A DNA stretch of 64,000 bases from Acidithiobacillus ferrooxidans ATCC 23270 (GTDB lineage: Bacteria; Pseudomonadota; Gammaproteobacteria; Acidithiobacillales; Acidithiobacillaceae). The translations under genes were made by a program, and so were the position numbers. Position 1 is the stretch's first letter. Every line of letters starts with the position of its first letter. Shown piece after piece: positions 45,119-56,517 of this stretch. Location of the stretch: assembly GCF_000021485.1 (NCBI RefSeq), contig NC_011761.1:2834501-2898500 (forward strand). Reading direction: 5' to 3'. The notes beneath the pieces were generated by a model. The model saw nothing but the letters and a program-made list of their open reading frames with translations. It did no database searches and was not told the DNA's origin.

Positions 45119-47267
45119 CGCCCTGCTCTTCGTTCTGCGCGCGCAGAATCTCCGTGATGTCCGGCAGACTGTAGTCGTCCTCCGGATTCCCCTTGGGGAA
45201 GGGGAGGATTTCCCCTTTTACCGAAGCATCCTCCCGGCGCCGACCGGGGCGGAAGGCTTCCCGTTCCTGGTTCTCCCGTTTTTCCACGCGACGGTTTTCG
45301 CGGATGCTGCCCGTTCGCTGGCGATTGCTGCCGGATGGATCGGGCGCGTCCACGCGCATGGTCTGGGCTTCGTGAACGATTCCTTTGATGTTCTCGGCGA
45401 GGTTGATGCGACCGCGCAGAATCTGCCGCTCATGGTTGCGCGCGGCCCGGCTTTCTTCCTGACGGATTTGGTCGATCTCCCATAGCGTCCGGCCCTGGTG
45501 ATGCCGACTCTTTTCGGTCAGAGCGCACGGAATGAAGTGGCCCCGTCCCGTCTCGTCCTGCAGGTATATCTCGTCCATGCAGCGCGGTTCGTAGGAGATC
45601 CGCACCTTCCATCGCGCGCGTTGTCGCGCGCGCTCGAACCAGTGTTCCTCGATCGCCTTCTGGCAACTGTAGAAGCAGCCGGCATAGCGGATGCCTGTGG
45701 CCGTGACGGTCGCCTCGCCGCTCGGCAGCAGGCTCAATCGCACCCGTTCCGGCGGGAAGGCGCGCAGGCTACCGCTTCGATGAGCAATCCCCCAGTCCCA
45801 TAGGTCGGATGGGATCGCCTGGACTCCGTCGGCGATCATGTCGGACGATTTCTCGTAATCCCGGAGGAGATGCTGGTTGTTATAGTACAGGATGCAGTAG
45901 AGGACGATACGGGTGAATTGATCTATATCCAGAGTCGCATCGAGACGGTAGTCCCTGGCCCCGCGCTCCTGGAAATCCGGGGCGACATAGCCGGCCACAT
46001 AGGCCTTGAAACGGGCGGGAATCAGGCGGAATCGCTGCTCGACGATGCCCTTCCAGTCCGCACGGTAGGGCGCGGCGTTTTCCACCCGCACCTGGAAGTT
46101 GTTGATAAGGGTCTCAATGGCGCTGCCGGCAATCTCTCCCCGGTCGCCGAGCAAAGCGTCGGGCAGGGCCTGGCACGGCCAGTCCGCCGCGCCGATCTCG
46201 ACGCCGAACTGGCGGCAATATTCCACCTTTTCCGTGGCGGTGTTGGACAGGGCCATCATCGCCCCGACCCAGGAAGGTCCCTCGAACCCCACATACACGC
46301 CGGTGATCATGCGGCTGAACACGTCGATGACGATATAGAGCACCGGGCGTCCGACGATCTTTGTACGGTCATATCGCGATACCAGGTACACGTCCGCGAT
46401 GGTCGCGTCGATCTGGTACCGGGAGGCGGGGCCGACCGTTTCCGCCGTCGACGATCCCAGGAGGGCGCGCCGGTCCTTGTCGTACACCCGCGGCGTGCGG
46501 CGGATTCGGTCGACTCGGAAAACGTCGTTGTCCTTGTCGAACCAGTAGCGGAACTGCCTCAGGGTGGGGGCGTCCTTGCGGGGTACCAGTTCCTGGCGCC
46601 CGGTCCGCTCATTGATGACCCGCTCAGAAAAGGCGCTTACGATTAGTTCGTCGTAGGCGGCCCGAAAATCCATCTGATTATTCTTCGCGAATTTCCCGGT
46701 GACCACCGCACGAAACAGTTCCCGCATTTGTGGCGTGACGTTGACGCCCGAATCGTCCCTGTCCGCAGTCCGGCCACGCTTTTTCCCAGAAGAGGGTTTT
46801 TCGTTACCTCGACCTCCGCAGCGGTCGTAATCGGGAAGCAGCGTGTTCGGCGTCATGCCGCGCTGCCAGTAGCGGCGCAGCAGGCGGTAGATTGTCTGCT
46901 TGGTGGCCCCCGTCTCCGCCATCGCTGCCTGGACCGCCCGGCTTCGGGAAACGGACTGGAAGATGGCGGGCTGGTCAAAAATCAGAGCGCGTATCATGGC
47001 CCAGGCGCGGTCCCTCTTTGACCGGTAGGTTTCCGGGATGCCCTCGTCGGCCAGGAACGCCAGCCAGGGATCGGCCTCGGTGACGCGCCATTCGCCCGTC
47101 TCGCGCATCCGCTCCATTTCCTCCGCCTCGCGGAAAACGGGCATGGCGGTCGGCGCATGAATGTCGATGGCGTAGAGGCCGCTCATCGCGGGATCGACCC
47201 AGAGGATCCTTTCGATCTTCCCTTCATCGGGGTATTCCAGCAATTGGTTGACCGACAGATCCCTCAT
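45102..47267 (-). CDS. tnsB: Tn7-like transposase TnsB (DDE)
   Basis: A 721-residue transposase, similar to Tn7 TnsB (702). A helix-turn-helix region is followed by the Mu/Tn7-type catalytic core: first Asp in YQIDATIADVYLVSRYDR, second in DALLGDRGEIAG, and the Glu in YRADWKGIVEQRFRLIPARF. It cuts and joins the 3' ends and binds the 22-bp sites in both transposon ends. The start overlaps the tnsA stop (ATGA). Confidence 0.94.
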   Translation of the reverse strand: MRDLSVNQLLEYPDEGKIERILWVDPAMSGLYAIDIHAPTAMPVFREAEEMERMRETGEWRVTEADPWLAFLADEGIPETYRSKRDRAWAMIRALIFDQPAIFQSVSRSRAVQAAMAETGATKQTIYRLLRRYWQRGMTPNTLLPDYDRCGGRGNEKPSSGKKRGRTADRDDSGVNVTPQMRELFRAVVTGKFAKNNQMDFRAAYDELIVSAFSERVINERTGRQELVPRKDAPTLRQFRYWFDKDNDVFRVDRIRRTPRVYDKDRRALLGSSTAETVGPASRYQIDATIADVYLVSRYDRTKIVGRPVLYIVIDVFSRMITGVYVGFEGPSWVGAMMALSNTATEKVEYCRQFGVEIGAADWPCQALPDALLGDRGEIAGSAIETLINNFQVRVENAAPYRADWKGIVEQRFRLIPARFKAYVAGYVAPDFQERGARDYRLDATLDIDQFTRIVLYCILYYNNQHLLRDYEKSSDMIADGVQAIPSDLWDWGIAHRSGSLRAFPPERVRLSLLPSGEATVTATGIRYAGCFYSCQKAIEEHWFERARQRARWKVRISYEPRCMDEIYLQDETGRGHFIPCALTEKSRHHQGRTLWEIDQIRQEESRAARNHERQILRGRINLAENIKGIVHEAQTMRVDAPDPSGSNRQRTGSIRENRRVEKRENQEREAFRPGRRREDASVKGEILPFPKGNPEDDYSLPDITEILRAQNEEQGDDDAG

Positions 47268-48100
47268 CCGCTGGCCCTCCTGGATTCACCTTCGGCCACT
47301 CGAAACTGACGCAAAAGCTTGGAGTCGTCCGTAGGCCCGTCCATAGGACAGACGATTGCCTTCGTGGCCAGCAAGTGGCGAATTAGGAGGAGACAGTCAC
47401 CAGCAGACATAGAAAACTGCAGGTCCATGTCGGCGCAGAATTGCCGGAGGGTAGGCCCCGGGTGCGACGGAAGTTCTCGTAACACCAGCCTTGCTTTCTC
47501 ATCGTAGTAGCCGTCGTAGGGCTGGCTCATCTGGTCAATTACGGCATAACTGTGAACCCAGGCGATATTGCGAACCATCGCTTTCGGGATGTCCCGCTCG
47601 GTGACGACGCCCCAATCCACGCCTTGCTGCGCCCAATAACGGCGTTCAATCTCCAGTTTTTCGACCACCCGCGGCTTTTCAAGTTCTTCAGCCGGTTTTA
47701 CCGCCCGCGCCAGTTGCACCATACGTCCATCATGGATCGTGTCCACAAGAAAGTCCGTGGTCATGACTAGAGGGGTGCCGCTGCCAACATCGCGGGGATG
47801 GATGACCCCAAGATCATCCGCAATACGGCGAGTGATGTCGCGATTCAGCGGAAACTGTTCGCGGATGTCCGTGACGGCGTCTGCCCAATCGAACAGGTAG
47901 AAGATGTCGCGCTCAATATCCGAGAGCAGGTGATGCACTCGCCCGGTCTTGATGCCCTTGAGTCGGTGGGACCGCCCTTGGGAGGGCACGTCTTGGATGG
48001 TAAGCCAGGGGTGGTAGTCTGCGCCACGCCCCTGACCACGTCCCTCCTTTTGGAAGCGTGCGATCCGGTCTTCGTCGACACCGTAGCGTTGGCGTGCCAA
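47264..48100 (-). CDS. tnsA: Tn7-like endonuclease TnsA
   Basis: A 278-residue protein, close to Tn7 TnsA (273). It makes the 5'-end cuts that give cut-and-paste transposition. Visible catalytic elements: Glu in LSDIERDIFYLFDWADAV, Asp in LVMTTDFLVDTIHDG and Lys in RVVEKLEIERRYW. I chose the TTG at 48100, preceded by AGGAGAGG, rather than the upstream open frame to 48157, which has no ribosome site and runs up to the right-end repeats. The C-terminal winged-helix part follows. Confidence 0.92.
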   Translation of the reverse strand: MARQRYGVDEDRIARFQKEGRGQGRGADYHPWLTIQDVPSQGRSHRLKGIKTGRVHHLLSDIERDIFYLFDWADAVTDIREQFPLNRDITRRIADDLGVIHPRDVGSGTPLVMTTDFLVDTIHDGRMVQLARAVKPAEELEKPRVVEKLEIERRYWAQQGVDWGVVTERDIPKAMVRNIAWVHSYAVIDQMSQPYDGYYDEKARLVLRELPSHPGPTLRQFCADMDLQFSMSAGDCLLLIRHLLATKAIVCPMDGPTDDSKLLRQFRVAEGESRRASG

Positions 48101-48160
48101 GGCATCCTCTCCTAGCTGATCATTAGGCAAGCATACTCCACTACCTCCGGAGCGCAAGGC

Positions 48161-48248
48161 CAGGATGATACTCTATTGTTGAGGATGATACTTTATTGTT
48201 CGGGATGAAACTCTATTGTCCAGAATGATACTCTATTGTCCGTTAACA
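48161..48248. mobile_element. Tn7-like right end, four 20-bp tandem TnsB-type sites
   Basis: Four direct repeats of exactly 20 bp (CAGGATGATACTCTATTGTT and variants) start at 48161, 48181, 48201 and 48221, and the last runs into CGTTAACA. Four overlapping sites near the terminus are the hallmark of Tn7 right ends. The promoter of tnsA should overlap them, allowing repression by TnsB. Confidence 0.92.
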
Positions 48249-48253
48249 ACACC
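48249..48253. repeat. Target site duplication ACACC, right copy
   Basis: Matches 9248-9252. It lies 20 bp before the glmS stop codon, the attTn7 insertion position. Confidence 0.93.
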
Positions 48254-48273
48254 CGGCACACCGAACCGCCCCA

Positions 48274-50109
48274 TTACTCCACCGTCACGCTCTTCGCGAG
48301 GTTACGCGGTCGATCCACATCGGTGCCCTTCACCAGCGCCGCATGATAGGCCAGCAACTGCACCGGGATAGCATGGACGATGGGGGAGAGCAGACCGGCG
48401 TGACGGGGCAAACGCATCACATGCACGCCCTCACTGGCGTTAAAGTGGCTGTCCGAATCGGCAAAAACATAGAGCTCACCGCCACGGGCGTGGACTTCCT
48501 GCATGTTGGCGGCCAGCTTTTCGAGGAGGCGGTCATTGGGCGCGATCACCACCACGGGCATGTCGCGGTCCACCAGGGCCAAGGGGCCATGCTTCAATTC
48601 GCCCGCGGGATAAGCCTCGGCGTGGATATAGGAGATTTCCTTGAGCTTCAGCGCGCCCTCCAGCGCAATGGGGTAGTGCAGGCCGCGCCCCAGAAAAAGC
48701 GCATGGTCCTTGCTGGCAAAACGTGCCGCCCAACCCTGAATCTGCGGCTCCAGGTTCAGGGCATGCTGGACACTGCCCGGCAGTTGCCGCAAGGCGTCCA
48801 GGTGATCCGCCTGCTGCACATCGTTCAGATGCCCCTGCGCCTTGGCCAGGGACAGAGCCAGCAGATAGAGCGCCGCCAACTGGGTGGTGAACGCCTTGGT
48901 CGAGGCCACTCCGATCTCTGGGCCGGCCCGGGTCAGGAAGCGCAACGCCGACGCCCGCGGAATGGCGCTCTCCGCAACATTGCAGATGGCCAGCGTGCGG
49001 GTATGACCGAGATCCTTGGCGCGGCGCAAGGCCTCGAAAGTATCCAGCGTTTCGCCGGATTGCGAAAGGGTCACCACCAACTGGCGCGGGTCGGGGATGG
49101 AGTCCCGGTAGCGATATTCGTGCCCCAGCTCGGCCTGCGCCGGAATCCCCACAATGCTTTCCACCCATTGGCGTCCCACCAATGTCGCGTAGTGGCTAGT
49201 GCCGGAGGCCAGGAACAGCACCCGGTCCACATCGCGAAACATAGCCGCGGCACCGTCTCCCCAGAGATCTGTCAGATCCAGTTGACTGTTCAGCGCACCT
49301 TCCAGGGTATCGGCAACCGCGCGGGGCTGTTCGTGGATTTCCTTCTGCATGAAGTGGCGGTAAGGCCCCAGATCGACAGCCGCCGCACTGAGCTGGCTCC
49401 AGTGTTCTTCCCGCTGCCGCGACGCTCCGGCCTGATCCGTAATCCGCAGGGTCTGCCGCTGCAGCATGGCCACATCGCCGTCTTCGAGATACAACACGCG
49501 GCGGGTCACCGGCAGCAGGGCCGCCACGTCCGAGGCGAAGTAATGCCCATCATCGGCAACGCCCAGCAGCAGCGGGCAGCCCATCCGTGCCACGCACACG
49601 GTCTCCGGATCGCCGCTGGAGATCACCGCAATGGCATAGGCGCCGCGCAGATCGCCCACTGCCCGGCGGGTCGCCGCGAACAGGTCCGGCGCGGTCTGCC
49701 GATAATGGTGCACCAGATGCGCGATGACCTCCGTATCGGTCTCGGAGGTGAAGGTGTACCCCGCTGCTTCCAGGTGGGCGCGCAAGGCATGAAAGTTCTC
49801 GATGATGCCGTTATGGACCACAGCGATCTGTTCATGGGAGATCATGGGATGCGCATTGCATTCGGCGACGCCGCCATGGGTGGCCCAGCGCGTGTGGCCG
49901 ATGCCCACCTGACCCTGCAAGCCACGCTCGACAACGGCGGCGGTCAGCTCGGCGACCCGCCCGACGCTGCGCACCCGCAGCAAATCCGCATCGGCCCCCA
50001 ATATCGCCAGCCCGGCAGAGTCGTAGCCACGATACTCCAGGCGCTGCAACCCCTCCAGAATCATCGGGACCAGATCTGTTTTACTCACCCCACCGACAAT
50101 ACCGCACAT
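48274..50109 (-). CDS. glmS: Glutamine-fructose-6-phosphate aminotransferase
   Basis: A 611-residue two-domain enzyme that makes glucosamine-6-phosphate from fructose-6-phosphate and glutamine, the first step to UDP-GlcNAc for cell wall and LPS. The N-terminal glutaminase has Cys2 (MCGIVGG) and the GHTRWATHG motif. Two SIS domains follow, with [24 protein letters not shown] and the C-terminal [13 protein letters not shown]. An AGGAG site precedes the ATG at 50109. Its 3' end is the attTn7 site bound by TnsD. It follows glmU, so both enzymes of the pathway are co-transcribed. Confidence 0.97.
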   Translation of the reverse strand: MCGIVGGVSKTDLVPMILEGLQRLEYRGYDSAGLAILGADADLLRVRSVGRVAELTAAVVERGLQGQVGIGHTRWATHGGVAECNAHPMISHEQIAVVHNGIIENFHALRAHLEAAGYTFTSETDTEVIAHLVHHYRQTAPDLFAATRRAVGDLRGAYAIAVISSGDPETVCVARMGCPLLLGVADDGHYFASDVAALLPVTRRVLYLEDGDVAMLQRQTLRITDQAGASRQREEHWSQLSAAAVDLGPYRHFMQKEIHEQPRAVADTLEGALNSQLDLTDLWGDGAAAMFRDVDRVLFLASGTSHYATLVGRQWVESIVGIPAQAELGHEYRYRDSIPDPRQLVVTLSQSGETLDTFEALRRAKDLGHTRTLAICNVAESAIPRASALRFLTRAGPEIGVASTKAFTTQLAALYLLALSLAKAQGHLNDVQQADHLDALRQLPGSVQHALNLEPQIQGWAARFASKDHALFLGRGLHYPIALEGALKLKEISYIHAEAYPAGELKHGPLALVDRDMPVVVIAPNDRLLEKLAANMQEVHARGGELYVFADSDSHFNASEGVHVMRLPRHAGLLSPIVHAIPVQLLAYHAALVKGTDVDRPRNLAKSVTVE

Positions 50110-50154
50110 GATTCTGTTCTCCTGTTATCGAAGACCATTCCGCGTCATCCGGAA

Positions 50155-51522
50155 TTACTTTTTGTCACGCCGCGGCCGCTGCCAATGAGGAATGGTACGC
50201 TGCGGGCTGCGACTCAGCGTCAGCCCTCCTGGAGGTACCTCTTTGGTAATGGTGCTGCCCGCGCCGATGGTCGCTCCGTCGCCGATGTTCACTGGCGCCA
50301 CCAACTGGCTGTCGGAGCCGATGAACACGTCATTGCCGATGATGGTCCGATGTTTGTTCGCACCGTCATAATTGCAGGTAATCGTCCCGGCGCCCACATT
50401 CACCCCGGTACCGATCTCCGCGTCCCCAAGGTAACTCAGGTGGTTGGCCTTGCTGCCCGCGCCGATTTTGGCCGCCTTCACCTCGACATAGTTGCCGATA
50501 TGAGCGGCTTCGCCGATCTCCGTTCCGGGGCGAATCCGCGCGAAAGGTCCTATCCGCGCCCCGGCCCCAATCTGGGCGCCTTCGATATGGCTGTAGGGTA
50601 GAATCTCCACATCGTCACCAATCCGCGCATCCTGCAAAACGGCGCCAGCTCCCACGCGGACGCGATGCCCCAGATGCACCTCGCCGACAAACAACACGTT
50701 GGGATCCACCCAGCAGTCCTGACCGCAAGTAAGCTCGCCACGAATGTCTACCCGCGCCGGGTCCGCTACCCGTAATCCCTGCATCTGCAACGCGCGCAGT
50801 TGCTGCCGCTGAAACACGCGCTCCAGAATCGCCAACTGCACGGGGTCATTCACCCCCAGAGCCTCGGTCGCGTCAGCCAGTGTAAAGGGCCAAACGACAT
50901 AGCCGTCCGCCCGCGCTGCGGCCACCACATCCGTCAGATAAATCTCGCCCTGGGCATTGCGAGCGGACAGCCCCTGTAGCCAGCCCGCCAGCGGCTGTAC
51001 CGGCAATACCATCATCCCAAGATTTATCTCGCAGATGGCCTGTTCGTCCGTCTGGCAATCCTTGTGCTCACGGATACCCTGCACCTGACCGTCCGCATCA
51101 CGGAGAATCCGGCCATAGCCGTGAGGCTCGCTTACCGATGCAGTCGTCAATCCAAGTGCTGTCACCGGGGTTTGCTGGAGAAATTCGCGCAGTGTCGCTG
51201 CCGTCAAGAGGGGCACGTCGCCGTACAATACCAATACCCGGTCCGCTCCCGTGAGACCCGGCAACGCTGATTTCAGCGCATCGCCGGTACCGAGCTGCTG
51301 TGCCTGAATCCACCAGCTCGCCTGCGTGTCCGGGAAGGCGGCCTGCACCGCATCGCCGCCGAAACCGACCACAATGTGGATACGCCGTACCGCCAGATCT
51401 GTCGCCGTAGCCAGTACGTGGGCGAGCATTGGTTTTCCCCCAAGAGGTTGCAGCACCTTGGGTAAAGCCGAGTGCATGCGCGTGCCCTGCCCGGCAGCGA
51501 GAATTACGATATCCGTCAACAT
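50155..51522 (-). CDS. glmU: Bifunctional GlmU (uridyltransferase/acetyltransferase)
   Basis: A 455-residue enzyme, like E. coli GlmU (456). It acetylates glucosamine-1-phosphate and couples it to UTP. The N-terminal nucleotidyltransferase has VILAAGQGTRMHSALPKVL, LVLYGDVPLL and EINLGMMVL. The C-terminal left-handed beta helix shows hexapeptide repeats (IGAGARIGPFARIRPGTEIG) and the acetyl-CoA region NYDGANKHRTIIGNDVFIGS. I chose the ATG at 51522, with GGAG upstream, instead of the frame opening at 51555. Confidence 0.97.
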   Translation of the reverse strand: MLTDIVILAAGQGTRMHSALPKVLQPLGGKPMLAHVLATATDLAVRRIHIVVGFGGDAVQAAFPDTQASWWIQAQQLGTGDALKSALPGLTGADRVLVLYGDVPLLTAATLREFLQQTPVTALGLTTASVSEPHGYGRILRDADGQVQGIREHKDCQTDEQAICEINLGMMVLPVQPLAGWLQGLSARNAQGEIYLTDVVAAARADGYVVWPFTLADATEALGVNDPVQLAILERVFQRQQLRALQMQGLRVADPARVDIRGELTCGQDCWVDPNVLFVGEVHLGHRVRVGAGAVLQDARIGDDVEILPYSHIEGAQIGAGARIGPFARIRPGTEIGEAAHIGNYVEVKAAKIGAGSKANHLSYLGDAEIGTGVNVGAGTITCNYDGANKHRTIIGNDVFIGSDSQLVAPVNIGDGATIGAGSTITKEVPPGGLTLSRSPQRTIPHWQRPRRDKK

Positions 51523-51574
51523 GATGTCTCCATGCCCTGCGTTGTCTGTCAGCATAAACGCCAGACCATAAAAT

Positions 51575-51614
51575 ACACAGACCCCAGGGACTCTTCAGCC
51601 GCTGGGGTCTGTGT
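51575..51614 (-). terminator. Hairpin between atpC and glmU
   Basis: ACACAGACCCCAG (51575-51587) pairs perfectly with CTGGGGTCTGTGT (51602-51614), a 13-bp stem with a 14-nt loop. On the minus strand TATTTTATGG follows, a weak T-run. It probably ends or attenuates the atp transcript before glmU. Confidence 0.75.
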
Positions 51615-51650
51615 GGCGTTACTCGACACGTCTGCACATATGCGCGACGG

Positions 51651-52076
51651 TCAGCGCAGCAATCCCTGCTCCCGCAGGCGTTGCACTGTCTTCAGGCGGG
51701 CAATCTGCTCCAGCAATTCCGCCTGAGCCGCCGCATACTCCATCTGGTCCGTGTGTCCCGCCATCCGAGCTTCAGCAGCCTGCTTGGCCGCTAAAGCCTT
51801 GGCTTCGTCGATATCGGTCGCGCGTTCCGCCGAGTCAGCCAGCACCGTCACCATGTCGGGTTGAATTTCCAGAATCCCGCCATTGACGAAGAGATATTCC
51901 GTCTCCGCACCGTGAATGATCCGCAACTCACCGGGGCGCAACCCGGTCAGCAACGGCGCGTGGCGGGGCAGAATGCCAAGTTCGCCCATCTCGCCGGGGG
52001 CCACCACCATATCGGCGACCCCCGCGTAGATGCTGCCCTCGGCGCTGACTACCCGCACATCTATGGTCATCGCCAT
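51651..52076 (-). CDS. atpC: ATP synthase epsilon subunit
   Basis: A 141-residue epsilon subunit of F1. The N-terminal beta sandwich has VRVVSAEGSIYAGVADMVVA, PGEMGELGILPRHAPLLTGL and FVNGGILEIQPDMVTVLADS; the C-terminal helices carry DEAKALAAKQAAEARM. It couples rotation to catalysis and inhibits hydrolysis. Last gene of the atp operon, 3 bp after atpD and before the hairpin at 51575. Confidence 0.95.
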   Translation of the reverse strand: MAMTIDVRVVSAEGSIYAGVADMVVAPGEMGELGILPRHAPLLTGLRPGELRIIHGAETEYLFVNGGILEIQPDMVTVLADSAERATDIDEAKALAAKQAAEARMAGHTDQMEYAAAQAELLEQIARLKTVQRLREQGLLR

Positions 52077-52079
52077 GAT

Positions 52080-53492
<1,413 letters not shown>

Positions 53493-53530
53493 TTAACCCT
53501 CAAAATTTCCAAAAATGCTGTGCACAATCA

Positions 53531-54397
53531 TCAAACCGCCGCCGCACCGGCGCTGATCTCGGCGATTTCCTGAGTAATGGCGGCCTGGCGCGCCTTGTTG
53601 TAGGCCAACTGGAGGTCATCCACCATACGTTTGGCGTTGTCCGACGCACTTTTCATGGCGACCATGCGCGCGCTCTGTTCGCAGGCAAGGTGTTCGATAA
53701 CCGCCTGGTACACCACTGATTCCACATAGCGCTGCATCAGGCGATCCAGCACCGGACGGGCTTCGGGCTCATAGATGTAATCCCACAACTCCGCACGCTG
53801 TTCTGCGGATGCCGTCGGTTTTTCGACCGGCAGCAATTGCTCGACCGTTGCTCGCTGCAACATCGTATTCACGAAGCGGGAGGAGACCAGATAGACCACG
53901 TCGACCTCGCCCTTGGCGTAAGCATCCGCCATCGCCCGGATGGGTCCGATCATGTCGCCCAGATGCGGGCTGTCACCCAATCCGTTCAGCTCCGCCACGA
54001 GATGCGCACCATGGCGCCGCAAAAAGCCCAGCCCCTTGTTGCCCACCACCGCGAGATTCGACTCGACCCCCTCTTCGTGAAGCTCGCGCATCTTTTGGAC
54101 GACGTTGCGCAGCACATTCACATTGAGCCCGCCACAAAGCCCTCGATCCGTGGTCACCACCAGAAAGCCTGCCTTTTTGACGGGGCGCACCTGCATCAAC
54201 GGGTGTTCATACTCGGGATGGGCCTGCGCCAGATGTCCCAATACCTCGCGAATTTTCTCCGCGTAGGGACGGGCGGCGCGCATCCGCTCCTGAGCGCGCC
54301 GCATCTTGCTGGCAGCCACCATCTCCATGGCTCGCGTGATCTTGCGCGTATTCTTTACGCTCTTGATCTGGCCCCGGATTTCCTTGGCATTGGCCAT
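53531..54397 (-). CDS. atpG: ATP synthase gamma subunit
   Basis: A 288-residue rotor subunit. The N-terminal helix [20 protein letters not shown] and the C-terminal helix [20 protein letters not shown] form the central coiled coil; the middle [14 protein letters not shown] is the conserved GLCGGLN turn. Between atpA and atpD in the standard order. Confidence 0.96.
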   Translation of the reverse strand: MANAKEIRGQIKSVKNTRKITRAMEMVAASKMRRAQERMRAARPYAEKIREVLGHLAQAHPEYEHPLMQVRPVKKAGFLVVTTDRGLCGGLNVNVLRNVVQKMRELHEEGVESNLAVVGNKGLGFLRRHGAHLVAELNGLGDSPHLGDMIGPIRAMADAYAKGEVDVVYLVSSRFVNTMLQRATVEQLLPVEKPTASAEQRAELWDYIYEPEARPVLDRLMQRYVESVVYQAVIEHLACEQSARMVAMKSASDNAKRMVDDLQLAYNKARQAAITQEIAEISAGAAAV

Positions 54398-54406
54398 GCT
54401 ACTCTC

Positions 54407-55951
54407 CTAGTACGTCGAGCCGGACTTGAACTGCTTAACCGCCGCGTCGAGTTGCTTCTTGAGGTCGTCCGTCAGATCCTTCTTCTCTTCGATTCCGGCC
54501 ATCAACTCTTTGTTGTTACTGTTCAAATAAGCGAGCAGCGCCTTCTCGAAGGGCCGTACATTGGCCACTTCGACATCGTCCAGCGCACCACTGCTGGCCG
54601 CAAAAAGCGCCGCGCCCTGCTCCGCCACCGACATCGGAGAGAACTGATCCTGCTTCAGCAATTCCGTGACCCGCTTGCCGCGTTCAATCTGCTTGCGGGT
54701 AATTTCGTCCAGGTCGGATGCAAACTGCGCAAAGGCCGCCAGCTCACGATACTGAGCCAGATCCAGACGAATACCGCCGCCCAGCTTCTTGATGATCTTG
54801 GTCTGCGCCGCGCCACCCACCCGCGATACCGACAGGCCGGCGTTGATGGCGGGACGGATACCGGCGTTGAAAAGATCGGTTTCCAGATAGATCTGGCCGT
54901 CAGTGATGGAGATCACGTTGGTGGGCACGAAGGCCGACACGTCACCCGCCTGGGTTTCGATGATGGGCAGGGCGGTCAACGAACCGGTCTTGCCCTTCAC
55001 TTCGCCCTTGGTAAACTTCTCGACGAAATCCGCATTGACACGGGCGGCGCGCTCCAGCAGACGGGAATGCAGATAAAACACATCCCCCGGATACGCTTCA
55101 CGGCCCGGCGGACGGCGCAACAGCAGGGAAATCTGGCGATAGGCCCAGGCCTGCTTGGTAAGATCATCATAAACGATGAGCGCATTCATACCGCGGTCGC
55201 GGAAATATTCCCCCATGGTGCAGCCGGCATAGGGCGCCAGATACTGCATGGCGGCGGATTCGGAGGCGTTGGCGGCGATCACCGTGGTGTACTCCATGGC
55301 GCCGTATTCTTCGAGCTTGCGCACCACGCCGGCAACGGTGGAAGCCTTCTGGCCGATGGCAACATAGATGCACTGCACATCCTTGCCTTTCTGATTGAGG
55401 ATGGCATCGACCGCGACGGCCGTCTTGCCGGTCTGACGGTCGCCGATGATGAGTTCGCGCTGACCGCGACCAATCGGCACCATGGCGTCGATGGACTTGA
55501 TGCCGGTCTGCATGGGCTCGTCGACACTCTGCCGGTCGATTACGCCAGGGGCGATTTTTTCAAGGACGTCGAACTCCTCGGCGTCAATGGCACCCTTGCC
55601 ATCGACAGGCTGGCCCAGGGCATTGACGACACGACCGAGAAGCGCCTTGCCAATGGGCACCTGCATGACTCTGCCGGTGCATTTGACGACGTCGCCCTCC
55701 TGGAGACCGGAGAACTCGCCGAGCACGACCGCGCCGACATTGTCCTGCTCCAGATTCATGGCCAGCCCGAAGCGGCCGCCGGGGAGTTCCAGCATCTCAC
55801 CGTACATTACGTCTTCCAGACCGTGAATACGGAGAATACCGTCACTCAAGCTGATGATGGTGCCCTGCGAGCGCGTTTCGACACGGCCTTCAAAGCCGGC
55901 GATCCGTGCGCGGATCAGTTCACTGATTTCCGATGGATTCAGTTGTTGCAT
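54407..55951 (-). CDS. atpA: ATP synthase alpha subunit
   Basis: A 514-residue non-catalytic nucleotide-binding F1 subunit. P-loop [20 protein letters not shown], followed by [35 protein letters not shown] and [20 protein letters not shown]. Typical length. Start 16 bp after the atpH stop. Confidence 0.97.
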   Translation of the reverse strand: MQQLNPSEISELIRARIAGFEGRVETRSQGTIISLSDGILRIHGLEDVMYGEMLELPGGRFGLAMNLEQDNVGAVVLGEFSGLQEGDVVKCTGRVMQVPIGKALLGRVVNALGQPVDGKGAIDAEEFDVLEKIAPGVIDRQSVDEPMQTGIKSIDAMVPIGRGQRELIIGDRQTGKTAVAVDAILNQKGKDVQCIYVAIGQKASTVAGVVRKLEEYGAMEYTTVIAANASESAAMQYLAPYAGCTMGEYFRDRGMNALIVYDDLTKQAWAYRQISLLLRRPPGREAYPGDVFYLHSRLLERAARVNADFVEKFTKGEVKGKTGSLTALPIIETQAGDVSAFVPTNVISITDGQIYLETDLFNAGIRPAINAGLSVSRVGGAAQTKIIKKLGGGIRLDLAQYRELAAFAQFASDLDEITRKQIERGKRVTELLKQDQFSPMSVAEQGAALFAASSGALDDVEVANVRPFEKALLAYLNSNNKELMAGIEEKKDLTDDLKKQLDAAVKQFKSGSTY

Positions 55952-55967
55952 ACCATTTCCTCAAGAC

Positions 55968-56507
55968 TTAGCTGCGAAGGGTTCGGGCAAGCTGCTGCAC
56001 TTGTCCACGCACGGAAGCATCTATGGTGAGATCACCCGTATGAATAACTAGGCCACCGATCAGCGCGGCATCGACCGCTTCCCGGAATGCCACCTTGTGG
56101 CCGGCAAAGCGGCGCTCGAGCGCGGACTGCACAGCCGTCTTCTGCCCGGCGTCCAGGGCGATGGCGCTGGTGACCAGGACATCGACAACGCCTTCTGCAC
56201 GGCGCATGGCGTCCGCGAAAAGTGTGCCGATCTCGGCCGTAGCGGGCCAGCGATCGTTGTGGATCAACAGCGCCAGGAATGCCTTCCACGCCTTGACGTC
56301 CACCGCCACAGGAACCGCACTCAACAAGGACACCTTTTCGGCGTCAGCACGCTCCGGATCGGTGAGAAAGGCCTGCGCCTGAACATCGGCGATCATGGCG
56401 GCAAGCGCCTGCAGTGCATCCGCCCAGGCCTGTTCCTGGCCGCTCTCTTTCGCCAGCCCATAAAGCGCCTCTGCGTAGGGGCGCGCCACGGTGATCAGAT
56501 CCGCCAT
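55968..56507 (-). CDS. atpH: ATP synthase delta subunit
   Basis: A 179-residue stator subunit. The start ADLITVARPYAEALYGLAKE, the middle FLALLIHNDRWPATAEIGTL and the C-terminus GGLVIHTGDLTIDASVRGQV are typical. I use the ATG at 56507, which follows a GGAGG site and fits the family N-terminus; the frame stays open upstream without meaning. Confidence 0.95.
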   Translation of the reverse strand: MADLITVARPYAEALYGLAKESGQEQAWADALQALAAMIADVQAQAFLTDPERADAEKVSLLSAVPVAVDVKAWKAFLALLIHNDRWPATAEIGTLFADAMRRAEGVVDVLVTSAIALDAGQKTAVQSALERRFAGHKVAFREAVDAALIGGLVIHTGDLTIDASVRGQVQQLARTLRS

Positions 56508-56517
56508 GGGAGGCTCC

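Larger units (their letters stand above)
9253..48248. mobile_element. Complete Tn7-like transposon at attTn7 (Tn5468-related), 38,996 bp
   Basis: Both termini begin with TGTTAACGGACAATA and carry TnsB-type sites: three spaced in the left end and four tandem in the right end, as in Tn7. The element is flanked by ACACC on both sides and lies about 20 bp beyond the glmS stop codon, the standard attTn7 position. Genes tnsA, B, C, D and E follow the right end in the canonical order. All core proteins are full length, so the element may be active. The cargo at 9.4-40 kb includes metabolic genes, toxin-antitoxin, restriction and other defence-type genes, and several insertion sequences. Tn5468 is a published Tn7-like element beside glmS in T. 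ferrooxidans; this one looks like a relative, though I cannot compare the cargo. Confidence 0.95.

Noticed and set aside
48161-48248. Regular 20-bp repeats looked at first like a short CRISPR array.
   Set aside because: There are no spacers, the repeats abut each other, and they match TnsB sites of the other transposon end.
48343-50601. A 752-residue open frame on the plus strand opposite glmS and the end of glmU.
   Set aside because: It is antisense to a certain gene in GC-rich DNA, its product has no family features, and it crosses a gene boundary.
53837-56029. A 730-residue plus-strand frame opposite atpG and atpA.
   Set aside because: Same reason: antisense to conserved genes, with a His/Gly/Gln-rich product typical of reversed GC-rich coding.
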